This document shows positions 42,701 to 50,676 of a stretch of DNA of 64,000 nucleotides, piece by piece. Source of the stretch: Plantactinospora sp039889035 (GTDB lineage: Bacteria > Actinomycetota > Actinomycetes > Mycobacteriales > Micromonosporaceae); assembly GCA_039889035.1 (NCBI GenBank), contig JBDQQY010000009.1, positions 124,001 to 188,000 on the forward strand, written 5' to 3'. Numbering within the stretch: position 1 is the stretch's first letter; each line of letters begins with the position of its first letter. The notes beneath the pieces were generated by a model. It did not search any database. It was not told the origin of the DNA and saw only the letters and a program-made list of their open reading frames with translations. Both the position numbers and the translations under genes were made by a program.

Positions 42701-43202
42701 CGCCCTGCTGGAGGCCCTCGACACCGACCGGTCCGCACCGCCGCCGGGTCCAACGGCCCGGGAGCCGTTGCCGTCCCCACCGAGCGCGCCGATCGCGGTG
42801 GCCGGTCCACCGGCAACCGGAGACCCGGGCAGGCCGGCCGGTCCGTCCGGCACCGCGGTACCCGAGGCGCAGCCGGACGCGGTGATCCGGGCGAGGGCGG
42901 CCGGGCTGCGGCTGATGGAGGCGAAAGCCCTGGTGCTCCGCGCCCGGGTGCGGCTACGAGAGGGCCGGCTCGACGACGCGTCGGACGACGCGGAGTTGGC
43001 GCTGACGCTGCACCGCGAGTCGGGATGCCGGCTCGGCCAGGCCCAGGCGCTGGTCCTGCTCGGCGAGGTCGCCGCGCTCCGCGAACGCCCGGAGGCGACG
43101 GAACGGTGGCGGGAGGCGGCGGAGTTGTTCGCCGCGATCGGTTCGCCGTTCGCGGCGGAGACCCGGGCACGGCTCGGTAAGCCGCTACCGAACCCCGCCT
43201 GA
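39789..43202 (+). CDS. AfsR/SARP-family transcriptional activator with NB-ARC and TPR domains
   Basis: A 1137-residue regulator with full AfsR architecture. The OmpR-like winged helix (1-95) starts MRFGILGPLEIRSARGPVRI; the bacterial activator domain (about 97-245) includes DVDVGRFEAALRRAESAR and LMIGLTRCGRRGEAFAVYRE. The NB-ARC ATPase has the P-loop GPPGVGKS near residue 309 and a Walker B RVLLLLDDAAD near 385. About ten TPR helices pairs from 730 onward contain repeated LVNLAAVELELGNLDRA-like units. A proline-rich insertion (about 980-1030) breaks the TPR array. AfsR-type proteins switch on secondary metabolism in response to phosphorylation or ligands, but no biosynthetic cluster is present here, so its target is not obvious. 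Confidence 0.93.
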   Translation: MRFGILGPLEIRSARGPVRIGSNRQRALLAALLVHPARSVAVDELVEAIWGPAAPENPRAAVHTCVTRLRRSLDEAGAEPVRIERQVGGYRLAIDPQDVDVGRFEAALRRAESAREAADQATEAAALRAALDLWRGEPLVDVGSDYLDREVVPRLVELRLAALERRIDLDLRAPGDHSALVAELHGLTGRYPLRERFWVQLMIGLTRCGRRGEAFAVYREVRRRLREELGVDPGEEVQRVHLALLRGDPPPTGGSDDPTRAVTEAAPWTTSCQLPLDVGDFVGRGRELKQLLDELRQPAGGGPAVVVVSGPPGVGKSALGIRVAHQIRADFPDGQWYVRLRGAGPGRRDPAHVLAELLRTAGVNPVGMPDDTDERAALLRSRLADRRVLLLLDDAADAAQVAPLLPGRPGCAVLITSRSDLGGVTALYGARRLVLGLLVPDEAHELLRRIVGPGQLDAEEAAELADLCGRLPLALRIVAANLAGRPSLDPARYASQLAAGDRLAKLTADGDENLTVRSAFDLSYAGSDEAQRRAFRLLGLVPGPDVSVPGAAALFGLDEERAGRLLDQLAAANLVERHTMERFRLHDLLRLYSADRAAADESADERAAALGRLFDWYLYGANDATIRCYPMMYPASLPEPPSGLRTPEHDSARAALDWLDAERAGICAAVQYSARQGPTRYAWLLTYAIRPDMLLRYHMAELDAMSEAALDAARRTADQQAEAMMLLTRGMLGVATNRFQEALGHLAEAQPLAEAHQQAELAASIANIWGLVHLNLGELTQAAAQFDRSLRWVDVIGESARARTVSTLINLGVARLELGELDRARTYFARALELAETHGSPFSAATALVNLAAVELELGNLDRALVLFEDSLGRYQECGARPEEAIARQGLATVHRDAGRYDRAEEQARLAVELTEQIGHRRYAADSLATLASIYLLTDRPDLAVAHYARSHGLAVELGYPRVEIESLAGLALLEALDTDRSAPPPGPTAREPLPSPPSAPIAVAGPPATGDPGRPAGPSGTAVPEAQPDAVIRARAAGLRLMEAKALVLRARVRLREGRLDDASDDAELALTLHRESGCRLGQAQALVLLGEVAALRERPEATERWREAAELFAAIGSPFAAETRARLGKPLPNPA

Positions 43203-43432
43203 TCCGGGCCCGGCCCTGGTCACGAAGCGCCGGTCGGCGACCCGGAGCGCGGCGAGGCGTGGTGGCAACCGTCGGCGAGCGGCAGGTCCGGCGAACGGGC
43301 GAGCGGGTCGCGTCGACGAGGAGGGCGAGCGTGACGTCCCGGCTCCGGGTCCCGGTGACACCGGCAGGCTCCGGGCCCGTGTGACACCGGCCGGAGGCCG
43401 CTCCGCCCACCCGGTCGAGGCCGGTGCGCCGG

Positions 43433-44014
43433 TCATGGGGTCACGTAGCCGAGGGCGGCACGCACCAGTTCGACCAGGGGGCGCTCCGGATGGTCGGTCC
43501 AGTGTTGCGTCGCCGCGCGCAGCGCGTGCAGAAACGTCCCGGCGAGTACCCGGGCGCGTAGCGGGCTCTCCGGCGCCTCGGGCAGGCGACGGGCGATCTC
43601 GGCGGTGAACTCCTGCTCGACGGCGCCGTACGCGGTGATCTGGTGGGCGGCGAGGCTGGGATGGTTGCGGATCAACCGCCGCTGGGCCAACCACAGCGGG
43701 TCGAGACCGTCGCTCTCCCGGGCCAGTTGCTCGGCAGCCCGGGTGAGCGCGGTCCAGGGCGGCTCGTCGAGCGGCTGGGCGTGCACCAACTCCAGCAGAC
43801 GCCGGATTCGCACCAGGTCGGCATGGAAGAGAGCTTCTTCCTTGTTCGCGAAGTAGTTCGAGAACGTTCGGCGGGACACGTCGGCGGCGTCCGCGATCGC
43901 CTCCACGGTCACCCGGTCCGGTCCCTGCTCGGCGGCGAGCCGGAGCGCCGCCCGGTGCAGCGCGTCGCGCGTCGCAGCCTTCTTGCGCTCCCGCCGCCCC
44001 ACCGTCTCATCCAT
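43433..44014 (-). CDS. TetR-family transcriptional regulator
   Basis: ATG 44014 begins MDETVGRRERKKAATRDALH, the usual TetR start; the longer frame to 44104 is rejected because it would run through the divergent promoter region. The helix-turn-helix is VTVEAIADAADVSRRTFSNYF, shown here as VTVEAIADAADVSRRTFSNY plus FANKEEALF. The C-terminal ligand domain of about 130 residues has no diagnostic motif. It is divergent from the MarR/MFS operon (107 bases apart) and may help control it. Confidence 0.9.
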   Translation of the reverse strand: MDETVGRRERKKAATRDALHRAALRLAAEQGPDRVTVEAIADAADVSRRTFSNYFANKEEALFHADLVRIRRLLELVHAQPLDEPPWTALTRAAEQLARESDGLDPLWLAQRRLIRNHPSLAAHQITAYGAVEQEFTAEIARRLPEAPESPLRARVLAGTFLHALRAATQHWTDHPERPLVELVRAALGYVTP

Positions 44015-44121
44015 CGGGAACAGCCTACGTGGCGGTGATTCATTTCTCAAAGCGAAAACTTGCGCACTGGGCAGCAACTCGGAATCCTTGTGTGTGACAA
44101 CCAACCGACCGAGGAGGCGAG

Positions 44122-44625
44122 GTGGACACCACCGCTCGGCACACCGAGCTCGGTGACCGGCTCCGCGACCTGATGTCGGCCATGCGGCTGATCCGGCACC
44201 GACGCGCGATCGAACGGCCGGCCGTGCCGTCCGGCCTGGTCGGCATGCTGTTGCAGATCGACGAGCTGGCCGACGAGGCGGCCGGCTGCCACGCCAAGGA
44301 ACTCGCCGACCGGTCCGGACTCGACCCGTCGACGGTCAGCCGGGCGGTCGCCGCGCTGGTGGCGCGGGGCCTGGTGACCCGGCGCGCCGACCCGGCCGAC
44401 CGGCGGGCGAGCTTCCTCGTGCTCACCGACGAGGGGCGTGCGGCACTTGCCGACGCCCGCGACTGGTACGGCGACCTGCTCCGCGCCGCGCTCGCCGACT
44501 GGAGCCCGGCGGAGATCGACGCGCTGACCAGCGCGCTCGACCGGTTCGTCACCGACATCCAGGGCAGCCTCGAGCGGGCCCCGGGACAGATCAACCCTCA
44601 AGAAAAGCTGGAGGCCGCGCGATGA
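44122..44625 (+). CDS. MarR-family regulator in operon with an MFS exporter
   Basis: GTG 44122 lies behind GAGGAGG. The winged helix reads AKELADRSGLDPSTVSRAVA, then ALVARGLVTRRADPADRRAS (wing with the conserved DxRR) and FLVLTDEGRAAL. Flanking helices form the dimer. Its stop overlaps the start of the efflux gene by four bases (ATGA), so the regulator and pump are made together; typical MarR proteins repress such operons until a drug or phenolic ligand binds. A TetR gene is divergent on the other side of the promoter. Confidence 0.92.
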   Translation: MDTTARHTELGDRLRDLMSAMRLIRHRRAIERPAVPSGLVGMLLQIDELADEAAGCHAKELADRSGLDPSTVSRAVAALVARGLVTRRADPADRRASFLVLTDEGRAALADARDWYGDLLRAALADWSPAEIDALTSALDRFVTDIQGSLERAPGQINPQEKLEAAR

Positions 44626-46277
44626 GCGCACCGACAACCCTCGCACCCGCGCCGCAAGCGGAGCCGATGACCCATCGGCGCACCCTGGAGGCGCTCAGCG
44701 GCCTGCTGTTGGTGCTCTTCGTCGCGATGCTCAGCAGCACCGTCGTCTCGACCGCGCTACCCAAGATCATCGGAGCGCTGGACGGATCGCAGACCCAGTA
44801 CACCTGGGTGGTCACCGCCACCCTGCTCACCGCGACCGCGACCACCCCGGTCTGGGGCAAGCTGGCCGACCTGTTCAACAAGAAGGCGCTGGTGCAGAGC
44901 GCCATCGTGATCTTCGTACTCGGCTCCGTGGTGGCCGGGCTGAGCCAGAACGCCGGCCAGCTCATCGCCGCCCGCGCCTTCCAGGGCATCGGGGTCGGTG
45001 GGTTGCAGGCGCTGGTCCAGGTGGTGATCGCCGCGATGATCCCGCCCCGGGAGCGCGGCCGCTACAACGGCTACCTCGGCGGCGTGATGGCGCTCGCCAC
45101 CGTCGGCGGACCGCTGCTCGGCGGGCTCATCGTCGACACGTCCTGGCTCGGCTGGCGGTGGTGCTTCTTCGTCGGCGTACCGATCGCGATCATCGCCCTG
45201 CTCGTTCTCCAGGCCACCCTGCACCTGGTCACGGTCCGCCGGGAGAACGTGAAGATTGACTATCTCGGCGCCACCCTGATCGCCGCCGGGGTCAGCGTGC
45301 TGCTCGTCTGGATCTCGTTCGTCGACGGCTCGTTCGGCTGGCTCTCCTGGCAGACCGGTGCCATGGTCGGCGCCGCGCTGGTCCTGCTCGGCCTCGCCGT
45401 CGTGGTCGAGGCCCGCGCCGCCGAGCCGGTCGTACCGCTCGACATCGTCCGGCAGGGCACCACGGCACTGTCGATCGTCGCCAGCCTGGCGGTCGGGATG
45501 GCGATGTTCGGCGGCGCCGTCTTCCTCGGGCAGTACTTCCAGATCGGCCGTGGCTACAGCCCGACCGAGGCCGGCCTGCTCACCATCCCGATGATGGTCG
45601 GGGTGCTCGCGTCGTCGATCGTCGCGGGGCGGCTGATCACCCGCAGTGGGCGGATCAAGCCGTACATCGTGGTCGGGGCGATCGTCCTGGTCGCCGGTTT
45701 CCTGATGCTCGGCACCATCGACCACCAGACGTCCCTGGTCTTCATCAGCGGGGCGATGCTGCTCGTCGGGACCGGGGTGGGGATGACCATGCAGAACCTG
45801 GTCCTCGCCGTGCAGAACGCCGTACCGCTGAAGGACATCGGAGCGGCGAGCTCCTCGGTCGCGTTCTTCCGCTCACTCGGCGGCACCATCGGGGTCTCCG
45901 TACTGGGTGCGGTGCTCGCCCGTCGGGTCACCGAGCAGATCACCCAGGACCTGACCGCAGCCGGTATCCCGGCGTCCGGAGCGCGCAGCGCCGGCGGCAG
46001 TCTCGACCTGTCCGGGCTGCCGGACGCCGTCGCGCACATCGTCCGCAACGCCTACGGCGACGCCACCGGGCACATCTTCCTGATCTCCGCGGCGATCGCG
46101 GTAATCGGGGTGATCGCCGCCGCCCTGCTCAAGCCGGTCACCCTGCGGACCAGCCTCGACCTGCCGGACCCGGCCACCAACGCGGCCACCGCGGCGGGTG
46201 CCATCGACGGCGCCCCGATCGACGGCGCCCCGCCGGCCACCGACCCGGCACCGGACGGGGTGGCGACCCGACGCTGA
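44622..46277 (+). CDS. DHA2-type MFS multidrug exporter (14 membrane segments)
   Basis: A 551-residue exporter of the EmrB/QacA group. Motif A (GKLADLFNKKALV) and motif C region (GGVMALATVGGPLLGGLIVD) are present, as is the start LLLVLFVAMLSSTVVSTALP with the conserved 'STALP' of DHA2 pumps. Fourteen hydrophobic stretches are countable. The C-terminal 50 residues are a hydrophilic alanine/proline-rich tail. It uses the proton gradient to expel drugs or metabolites. Translation is coupled to the MarR gene by an ATGA overlap. Confidence 0.92.
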   Translation: MSAPTTLAPAPQAEPMTHRRTLEALSGLLLVLFVAMLSSTVVSTALPKIIGALDGSQTQYTWVVTATLLTATATTPVWGKLADLFNKKALVQSAIVIFVLGSVVAGLSQNAGQLIAARAFQGIGVGGLQALVQVVIAAMIPPRERGRYNGYLGGVMALATVGGPLLGGLIVDTSWLGWRWCFFVGVPIAIIALLVLQATLHLVTVRRENVKIDYLGATLIAAGVSVLLVWISFVDGSFGWLSWQTGAMVGAALVLLGLAVVVEARAAEPVVPLDIVRQGTTALSIVASLAVGMAMFGGAVFLGQYFQIGRGYSPTEAGLLTIPMMVGVLASSIVAGRLITRSGRIKPYIVVGAIVLVAGFLMLGTIDHQTSLVFISGAMLLVGTGVGMTMQNLVLAVQNAVPLKDIGAASSSVAFFRSLGGTIGVSVLGAVLARRVTEQITQDLTAAGIPASGARSAGGSLDLSGLPDAVAHIVRNAYGDATGHIFLISAAIAVIGVIAAALLKPVTLRTSLDLPDPATNAATAAGAIDGAPIDGAPPATDPAPDGVATRR

Positions 46278-46293
46278 CCCCGCACACCGGTGT

Positions 46294-46365
46294 CCGCCGG
46301 CCGTGACCCGGCCGGCGGGCACCGCACGGATCCGGACGACCAGCCCCACCGGGCTGGTCGTCCGG
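46294..46365 (+). terminator. Double stem-loop terminator after the exporter gene
   Basis: A 10-bp stem (46294-46303 with 46309-46318) is followed by a perfect 15-bp stem (46332-46346 with 46351-46365, loop CACC). It lies between convergent genes and may serve both the MFS and the TenA-fold gene. Confidence 0.8.
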
Positions 46366-46433
46366 CGTCGGCCCCAGGCCCCAGCCCGGAGGCTCGCAGG
46401 GCGGCCGCCCCGCACAGGCTGCCCGACGCATCG

Positions 46434-47093
46434 TCAGCTCGACGGCTCCACCAGCGTGTGCCAGAACATCAGCTCGTAGTCGCGCAACAGTCGGCCGTAC
46501 CGCCGGGTGTGCGGGAGCGGCCGTCCCGCGTCCAGCCCGGCCTGCGCCGCGTCGACCGCCTGCCGCTCCAGATCCGGCGGGGGCGAGGCGAAGAAGTCCA
46601 GGAAGGCACAGGCGGCGTCGTCCAACCCGTACCGGTCACGCAGTGCCCGGGCCAGCGTGGCACAGTAACCGCCCCAGTCGGCGAAGTTGACCGCCAGCGC
46701 GAGCGCGACCTCGGCCGGATCCGCGTTCACCGCGAGCCAGGCAACACCTCCGGCGTACGCCTGGCAGCCTGCCCGGGGTTGGTAGCCGGTCAACTCCGCC
46801 TCGCCCATGCCGGCGCCGGCCGCCAACGCCGGCAGCAGGGGCAGCACCAGCCCCTCGCCCTGGGCGAGCGTGCTGAAGAAGTCGACGGTGGCCGGCTCGG
46901 CCGCCCGGGCGGCCAGCAGTAGGAAGGCGCGCCGGTCGGCGGGAACGATATGCCGCTCCTCGGCGGCGAGGGCGGCCACCGCCGACAGCGGTGCCTGGCC
47001 CCGCACCACTGCCGAGACGAACCGGTTCTCCGCCGGTGCGGCCGCGAACTCCGCACGCATGGACTCCAGCAGTTCCGCCGCCGTGCTCGCCAT
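46434..47093 (-). CDS. TenA/heme-oxygenase-fold protein of unknown role
   Basis: ATG 47093 has GGGGAG upstream; a longer open frame to 47294 is arginine-rich and rejected. The 219-residue all-helical protein begins MASTAAELLESMRAEFAAA and has the pattern of the TenA/PqqC-like fold: FVSAVVRGQAPLSAVAALAA, EERHIVPADRRAFLLLAARA, then LAVNFADWGGYCATLARALR and DAACAFLDFFASP. Classic TenA active-site cysteine and glutamates cannot be placed with confidence, so thiaminase activity is not claimed. It stands alone between the exporter and the GH43 gene. Confidence 0.7.
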   Translation of the reverse strand: MASTAAELLESMRAEFAAAPAENRFVSAVVRGQAPLSAVAALAAEERHIVPADRRAFLLLAARAAEPATVDFFSTLAQGEGLVLPLLPALAAGAGMGEAELTGYQPRAGCQAYAGGVAWLAVNADPAEVALALAVNFADWGGYCATLARALRDRYGLDDAACAFLDFFASPPPDLERQAVDAAQAGLDAGRPLPHTRRYGRLLRDYELMFWHTLVEPSS

Positions 47094-47323
47094 CGCGGTG
47101 CTCCCCGATCTCCTCGCCGACGTCCCGGCCGACCGCCCCGGCACGGGCCCGCTGGTCACGCTCCGTCCGCGCCACCAACTCGGCCCCGAGCGAACCGTCC
47201 GGCATCCGCCCAGCATCGCCCACCGCGCCGCAAGGTCACCAGCGCCAGGCCCGCCCGCACGCGCACGTCGCCGTCGGGGCGACGCCACGGTCACCGGCGG
47301 GGCCGGGACGATCGGAAGGATCC

Positions 47324-47352
47324 TTCACGTACGCTATCGAGAAAGTTAGAAT
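47324..47352 (+). promoter_or_regulatory. Promoter of a leaderless GH43 transcript
   Basis: -35 TTCACG at 47324-47329, 17-base spacer, -10 TAGAAT at 47347-47352, and then ATG at 47358. Transcription would begin at or next to the A of the start codon. No ribosome binding site exists. The region from 47341 to 47357 is unusually AT-rich. Confidence 0.7.
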
Positions 47353-47357
47353 TTTCT

Positions 47358-48674
47358 ATGCGCCGAGGTCTCGCTCTCGCGGTCGCCGCGCTCGCGGCCA
47401 GCCCAGTGCTCGTCAGCCCCGGAGTCGCCGCCGCCGCGACCACACCGGCCACGCTCGTCATCGGCAGCGACTTCCCCGACCCGGACGTGATCAGGCACGG
47501 CAACAGCTACTACGCCTACTCGACCAACAACGCCAACGGAAACGTCCCGGTCGCCACGGCCAGTTCGCTGACCGGGCCGTGGACCCGGCGTCCGGACGCG
47601 CTGCCGGGGCTCGGCGCCTGGGCCAGCGGCGGGCTGACCTGGGCACCGGACGTCTCCGCCCGGGCCGACGGCACGTTCCTGCTCTACTACACCGCCCGGA
47701 GCCGCGCCGTCGGCCGGCAGTGCATCGGCGCGGCCGTCGCCAACTCCCCGCTGGGCCCGTTCAGCCCGGTCGGCACCGAGCCGCTGGTCTGCAACGGCGG
47801 CGAGGGCGGGGACATCGACGCGTCGAGTTTCGTCGACAGCACCGGAGCGCGTTACCTGCTCTACAAGGACGACGGCAACGCGATCGGGCAGCCGACCAGC
47901 CTCTGGCTGCAACGGGTCGCCGCCGACGGGGTGACCCCGCAGGGCGCCCGGGTCGAACTGCTGCGCAACGACCGCCCGGAGGAGGCCGGCGTGATCGAGG
48001 CACCGGTGTTGACCAGGGTCGACTCCCGCTACGTGCTGTTCTACTCGCTCGGTGGCTACGGCGGCGCCGGATACCAGACCAGCTACGCCACCTCGACCTC
48101 GCTGACCGGCCCGTACACCAAGGCGTACCGGTCACTGGTCACGACCGAGAGCACCGACGGGCACGTCAGCGGACCGGGCGGTGCCGACCTGGTACGCGAA
48201 CCGGCCGGCGACTCCATCGTCTTCCACGGTTGGCTGCCGGGGAACACCGCCCGTGGCATGTACGTGGCGGCGCTCGGCTGGAGCGGCGGATATCCGGTGG
48301 TCCGGGGCAGCAGGGTGCGCTACGAAGCCGAGCGCGGCGTACTGCACAACTGCGCCGTACGCAGCACCGCGAGCGCCTCGCAGGGCCAGGTCGTGGCGTA
48401 CCTCGACCATCCGGACAGCTGGGTCGAGGTCAGCGTCTTCGCCCCACGGGCCGGCGGCTACACCGCGTACCTCAGCTACGCCGCCGGTTACGGCGACGCC
48501 CAGCACACCCTCACGGTGAACGGCGGCGCCGTCCAGGTCGTCGACTATCCGAACTCCGGCTGGGAGAACTGGCGGCAGGTGGCGGTCGGCGTCACCCTCG
48601 CCGCCGGGGTCAACACCCTGCGGCTGGGTCACCGCAGCCGGTGGGCCGAACTCGACCACGTCGAGATCGCCTAG
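47358..48674 (+). CDS. Secreted GH43 glycosidase with C-terminal CBM6/35-like domain
   Basis: MRRGLALAVAALAASPVLVS starts a signal peptide ending near GVAAAAT. The five-bladed GH43 propeller shows the three acidic residues: general base in FPDPDVIRHGNSYYAYSTNN (Asp 41), the pKa-modulating aspartate in GGEGGDIDASSFVDSTGARY and the proton donor in EAGVIEAPVLTRVDSRYVLF. From about 325 a carbohydrate-binding module of CBM6/35 type follows (RVRYEAERGVLHNCAV, then WVEVSVFAPRAGGYTAYLSY and LRLGHRSRWAELDHVEIA). GH43 enzymes act on arabinan, xylan or galactan side chains. The mRNA appears leaderless. Confidence 0.88.
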   Translation: MRRGLALAVAALAASPVLVSPGVAAAATTPATLVIGSDFPDPDVIRHGNSYYAYSTNNANGNVPVATASSLTGPWTRRPDALPGLGAWASGGLTWAPDVSARADGTFLLYYTARSRAVGRQCIGAAVANSPLGPFSPVGTEPLVCNGGEGGDIDASSFVDSTGARYLLYKDDGNAIGQPTSLWLQRVAADGVTPQGARVELLRNDRPEEAGVIEAPVLTRVDSRYVLFYSLGGYGGAGYQTSYATSTSLTGPYTKAYRSLVTTESTDGHVSGPGGADLVREPAGDSIVFHGWLPGNTARGMYVAALGWSGGYPVVRGSRVRYEAERGVLHNCAVRSTASASQGQVVAYLDHPDSWVEVSVFAPRAGGYTAYLSYAAGYGDAQHTLTVNGGAVQVVDYPNSGWENWRQVAVGVTLAAGVNTLRLGHRSRWAELDHVEIA

Positions 48675-48690
48675 CGAGCTGTCGCGGCCG

Positions 48691-49338
48691 TCACCGGCCG
48701 GGCACGATGCCGGCGTCGTAGGCCCGGACGATGGCGCCGGCCCGGTCCCGGACGCCGAGCTTGAGGAAGATCGCCGAGACGTGTCCCTTCACGGTCCGCT
48801 CGCTCAGGTGCAGCGTCCCGGCGATCTCGACGTTGTTCGCGCCCGACGCCACCAGGCGGAGCACCTCCAGCTCGCGGCCGGTCAGCGCGGCCACCGAGGA
48901 CGCCGGCCGGCCCGCGCGGCGGCCCCGGACCAGCGCCAGCACCCGCGCCGCGACCTGTGGGTCGAACCACGAGCCGCCCCGGGCGGTGACCCGGATCGCG
49001 CCGACCAGTTCCGCCGCGGGCGCGTCCTTCAGCACGAAACCGGCCGCGCCGGCCTCGATGACGCCCCAGAGCACCTCGTCGTCCTCGAACGTGGTCAGCG
49101 CCAGCACCGGCGGGCCCCCCTCCACGCCGGCCAACCGCCGGGTCGCCTCGATCCCGTCCAGCACCGGCATCCGGATGTCCATCAGCACGACGTCCGGGCC
49201 CAGTCGACCCGCGAGGTCGACGCCGGCCCGGCCGTCGGCCGCCTCGCCGACGATCACGAGATCGTCGTGGGCCGACAGGATCAGCCGCAGTCCCGCCCGG
49301 ACGAGTTCCTGGTCGTCGACGAGCACGATCCGGATCAC
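48691..49338 (-). CDS. NarL/LuxR-type response regulator
   Basis: GTG 49338 starts VIRIVLVDDQELVRAGLRLI. The receiver has the acidic pair DD near the N-terminus, phosphoacceptor Asp 54 in DVVLMDIRMPVLDG, the threonine of LALTTFEDDE and lysine of FVLKDAPAAEL. The LuxR domain LTGRELEVLRLVASGANN with ERTVKGHVSAIFLKLGV ends the protein. The start overlaps the stop of the sensor kinase by four bases (GTGA), so the two form a two-component pair. The likely target is the MMPL transporter encoded divergently from the kinase. Confidence 0.93.
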   Translation of the reverse strand: MIRIVLVDDQELVRAGLRLILSAHDDLVIVGEAADGRAGVDLAGRLGPDVVLMDIRMPVLDGIEATRRLAGVEGGPPVLALTTFEDDEVLWGVIEAGAAGFVLKDAPAAELVGAIRVTARGGSWFDPQVAARVLALVRGRRAGRPASSVAALTGRELEVLRLVASGANNVEIAGTLHLSERTVKGHVSAIFLKLGVRDRAGAIVRAYDAGIVPGR

Positions 49339-50492
49339 CCGGGCACCTCCGCGCCGGTACGCCGCACCGGCAGCGACGCCTCGACCAGCCAACCGTCGTC
49401 GTCCGGTCCGGCCGACACGGTGCCGCCGAGCGCGTCGACGCGCTGGCGCATGCCGGCCAGCCCCGTGCCGCCGCCCCGACCGCTCGGGCTGGGGGGCCGG
49501 GCCGGGGCACCGTTGCGTACCGACACCGCGAGGCGGTCCGGGTGCCGGACGATCCGGACCACCGCCTCGGCCCCCGGGGCGTGGTGCCGGACGTTGCTGA
49601 CCGCCTCCTGCACGATCCGGAACGCGGCGAGCCCGGTGTAGGTGTCGACCGACCCGAGGTCGCCGACCAGCTCGGTGCGGACCGGCAAACCGGCCTCGGC
49701 CGCGCCCCGGACGAGGTCGACGATGTCCGCCGCACCGGGCAGCGGCGGTTGCGCCCCACCACTCTCGCCGGGATCGCGCAGCAGGCCGACGATCGCCCGT
49801 ACGGACTGGAGACTGTCCCGGCCGACCTGCTCGGCCCGGTCCAGCGCCTCGGCCGCCGCGGCCGGGTCGCGGTCCAGCACCTGTCGGGCGCCGACCAGGT
49901 TGAGCAGCACGACGGTGAGCCCGTGCCCGACCGCGTCGTGCACGTCGTGCGCGATCCGGCGGCGCTCGGCCGCGGCTGCCGCCACGTCGAGCCGGTCGTG
50001 CGCCTCGGTCAGCGCGGCGACGAGCTGCCGCTCCCGCCGGAGGATACGGCCGATCAACCAGGTGAACAGCGTCCCGGTACCGAAGAAGACGACGGCGGGA
50101 TAGTCCTCGCGCCACTCGCCGTCGACCGCGACGAGCACCACCGGCACGGCAGCCGCGCCGACCACGGCCACCGTCTCGGCCGGCCACGACCGGCCCATCG
50201 CCGCCAGCCAGGCCACCGCGAGCATGGCCAGGAAGATGGCGCCCGGGGCGTCGTACCAGAAGGTCACCAGCGCCGGCACGCCGACGCCGAACGCCGCCAT
50301 CGGCCACGGCCCGACCCGGACCTGGCCGGCCAGCAGCGCCCAGGGCAGCAGGGCGACGACGAGCGTGCCGACCAGGCCGACGGTGATGCCGGTGGTCAGG
50401 AAGACGAGCAGCGCCGCCACCAGGGCCGCGACCGGAAAGGCCAGGCCGGTGGTGAACGAACCACCCCAGGCCCGCAGCCCCGTCTGCTCCAC
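49335..50492 (-). CDS. Sensor histidine kinase of the NarX/HisKA_3 type
   Basis: A 385-residue kinase with five or six membrane segments in the first 150 residues. The HisKA_3 dimer helix carries RRRIAHDVHDAVGHGLTVVL with the phosphorylated His at about 182. The ATPase part has an N-box (AFRIVQEAVSNVRHHAPGA) and G-box (GGGTGLAGMRQRVDALGG). No extracellular sensor domain is visible, so it probably senses through its membrane helices, like LiaS/DesK-type kinases that respond to membrane damage. It is translationally coupled to the response regulator. Confidence 0.93.
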   Translation of the reverse strand: MEQTGLRAWGGSFTTGLAFPVAALVAALLVFLTTGITVGLVGTLVVALLPWALLAGQVRVGPWPMAAFGVGVPALVTFWYDAPGAIFLAMLAVAWLAAMGRSWPAETVAVVGAAAVPVVLVAVDGEWREDYPAVVFFGTGTLFTWLIGRILRRERQLVAALTEAHDRLDVAAAAAERRRIAHDVHDAVGHGLTVVLLNLVGARQVLDRDPAAAAEALDRAEQVGRDSLQSVRAIVGLLRDPGESGGAQPPLPGAADIVDLVRGAAEAGLPVRTELVGDLGSVDTYTGLAAFRIVQEAVSNVRHHAPGAEAVVRIVRHPDRLAVSVRNGAPARPPSPSGRGGGTGLAGMRQRVDALGGTVSAGPDDDGWLVEASLPVRRTGAEVPG

Positions 50493-50556
50493 GCCCGCAG
50501 ACTACCGCCGCGCCGGCTCGGTTGACCCCGTCCCCGGGTACGCCCCGACCCGGTCT

Positions 50557-50592
50557 CCGGTACGGGTCCGGACCCGGCCCGGGCCCGTACGG
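50557..50592. promoter_or_regulatory. Inverted repeat between kinase and MMPL genes
   Basis: CCGGTACGGGTCCGG (50557-50571) and CCGGGCCCGTACGG (50579-50592) are nearly perfect complements with one bulge and one mismatch. The ten-base word CGGGTCCGGA appears at 50563 and again at 50620. This is a plausible binding site for the response regulator on the divergent promoters. Confidence 0.4.
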
Positions 50593-50676
50593 AAGCGTTC
50601 GTCGGTCCGATGTGGCCGGACGGGTCCGGAACAGACCATGGCGGGCAGTCCCTTCCCGCCACCCCAGGAGATCGCC

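Noticed and set aside
43433..44104. Longer TetR start at 44104
   Set aside because: It would overlap the promoter region of the divergent MarR gene; the protein from 44014 begins exactly like other TetR proteins.
46434..47294. Longer start for the TenA-fold gene
   Set aside because: The extra 67 residues are arginine/glycine-rich, and the start at 47093 has a proper ribosome site.
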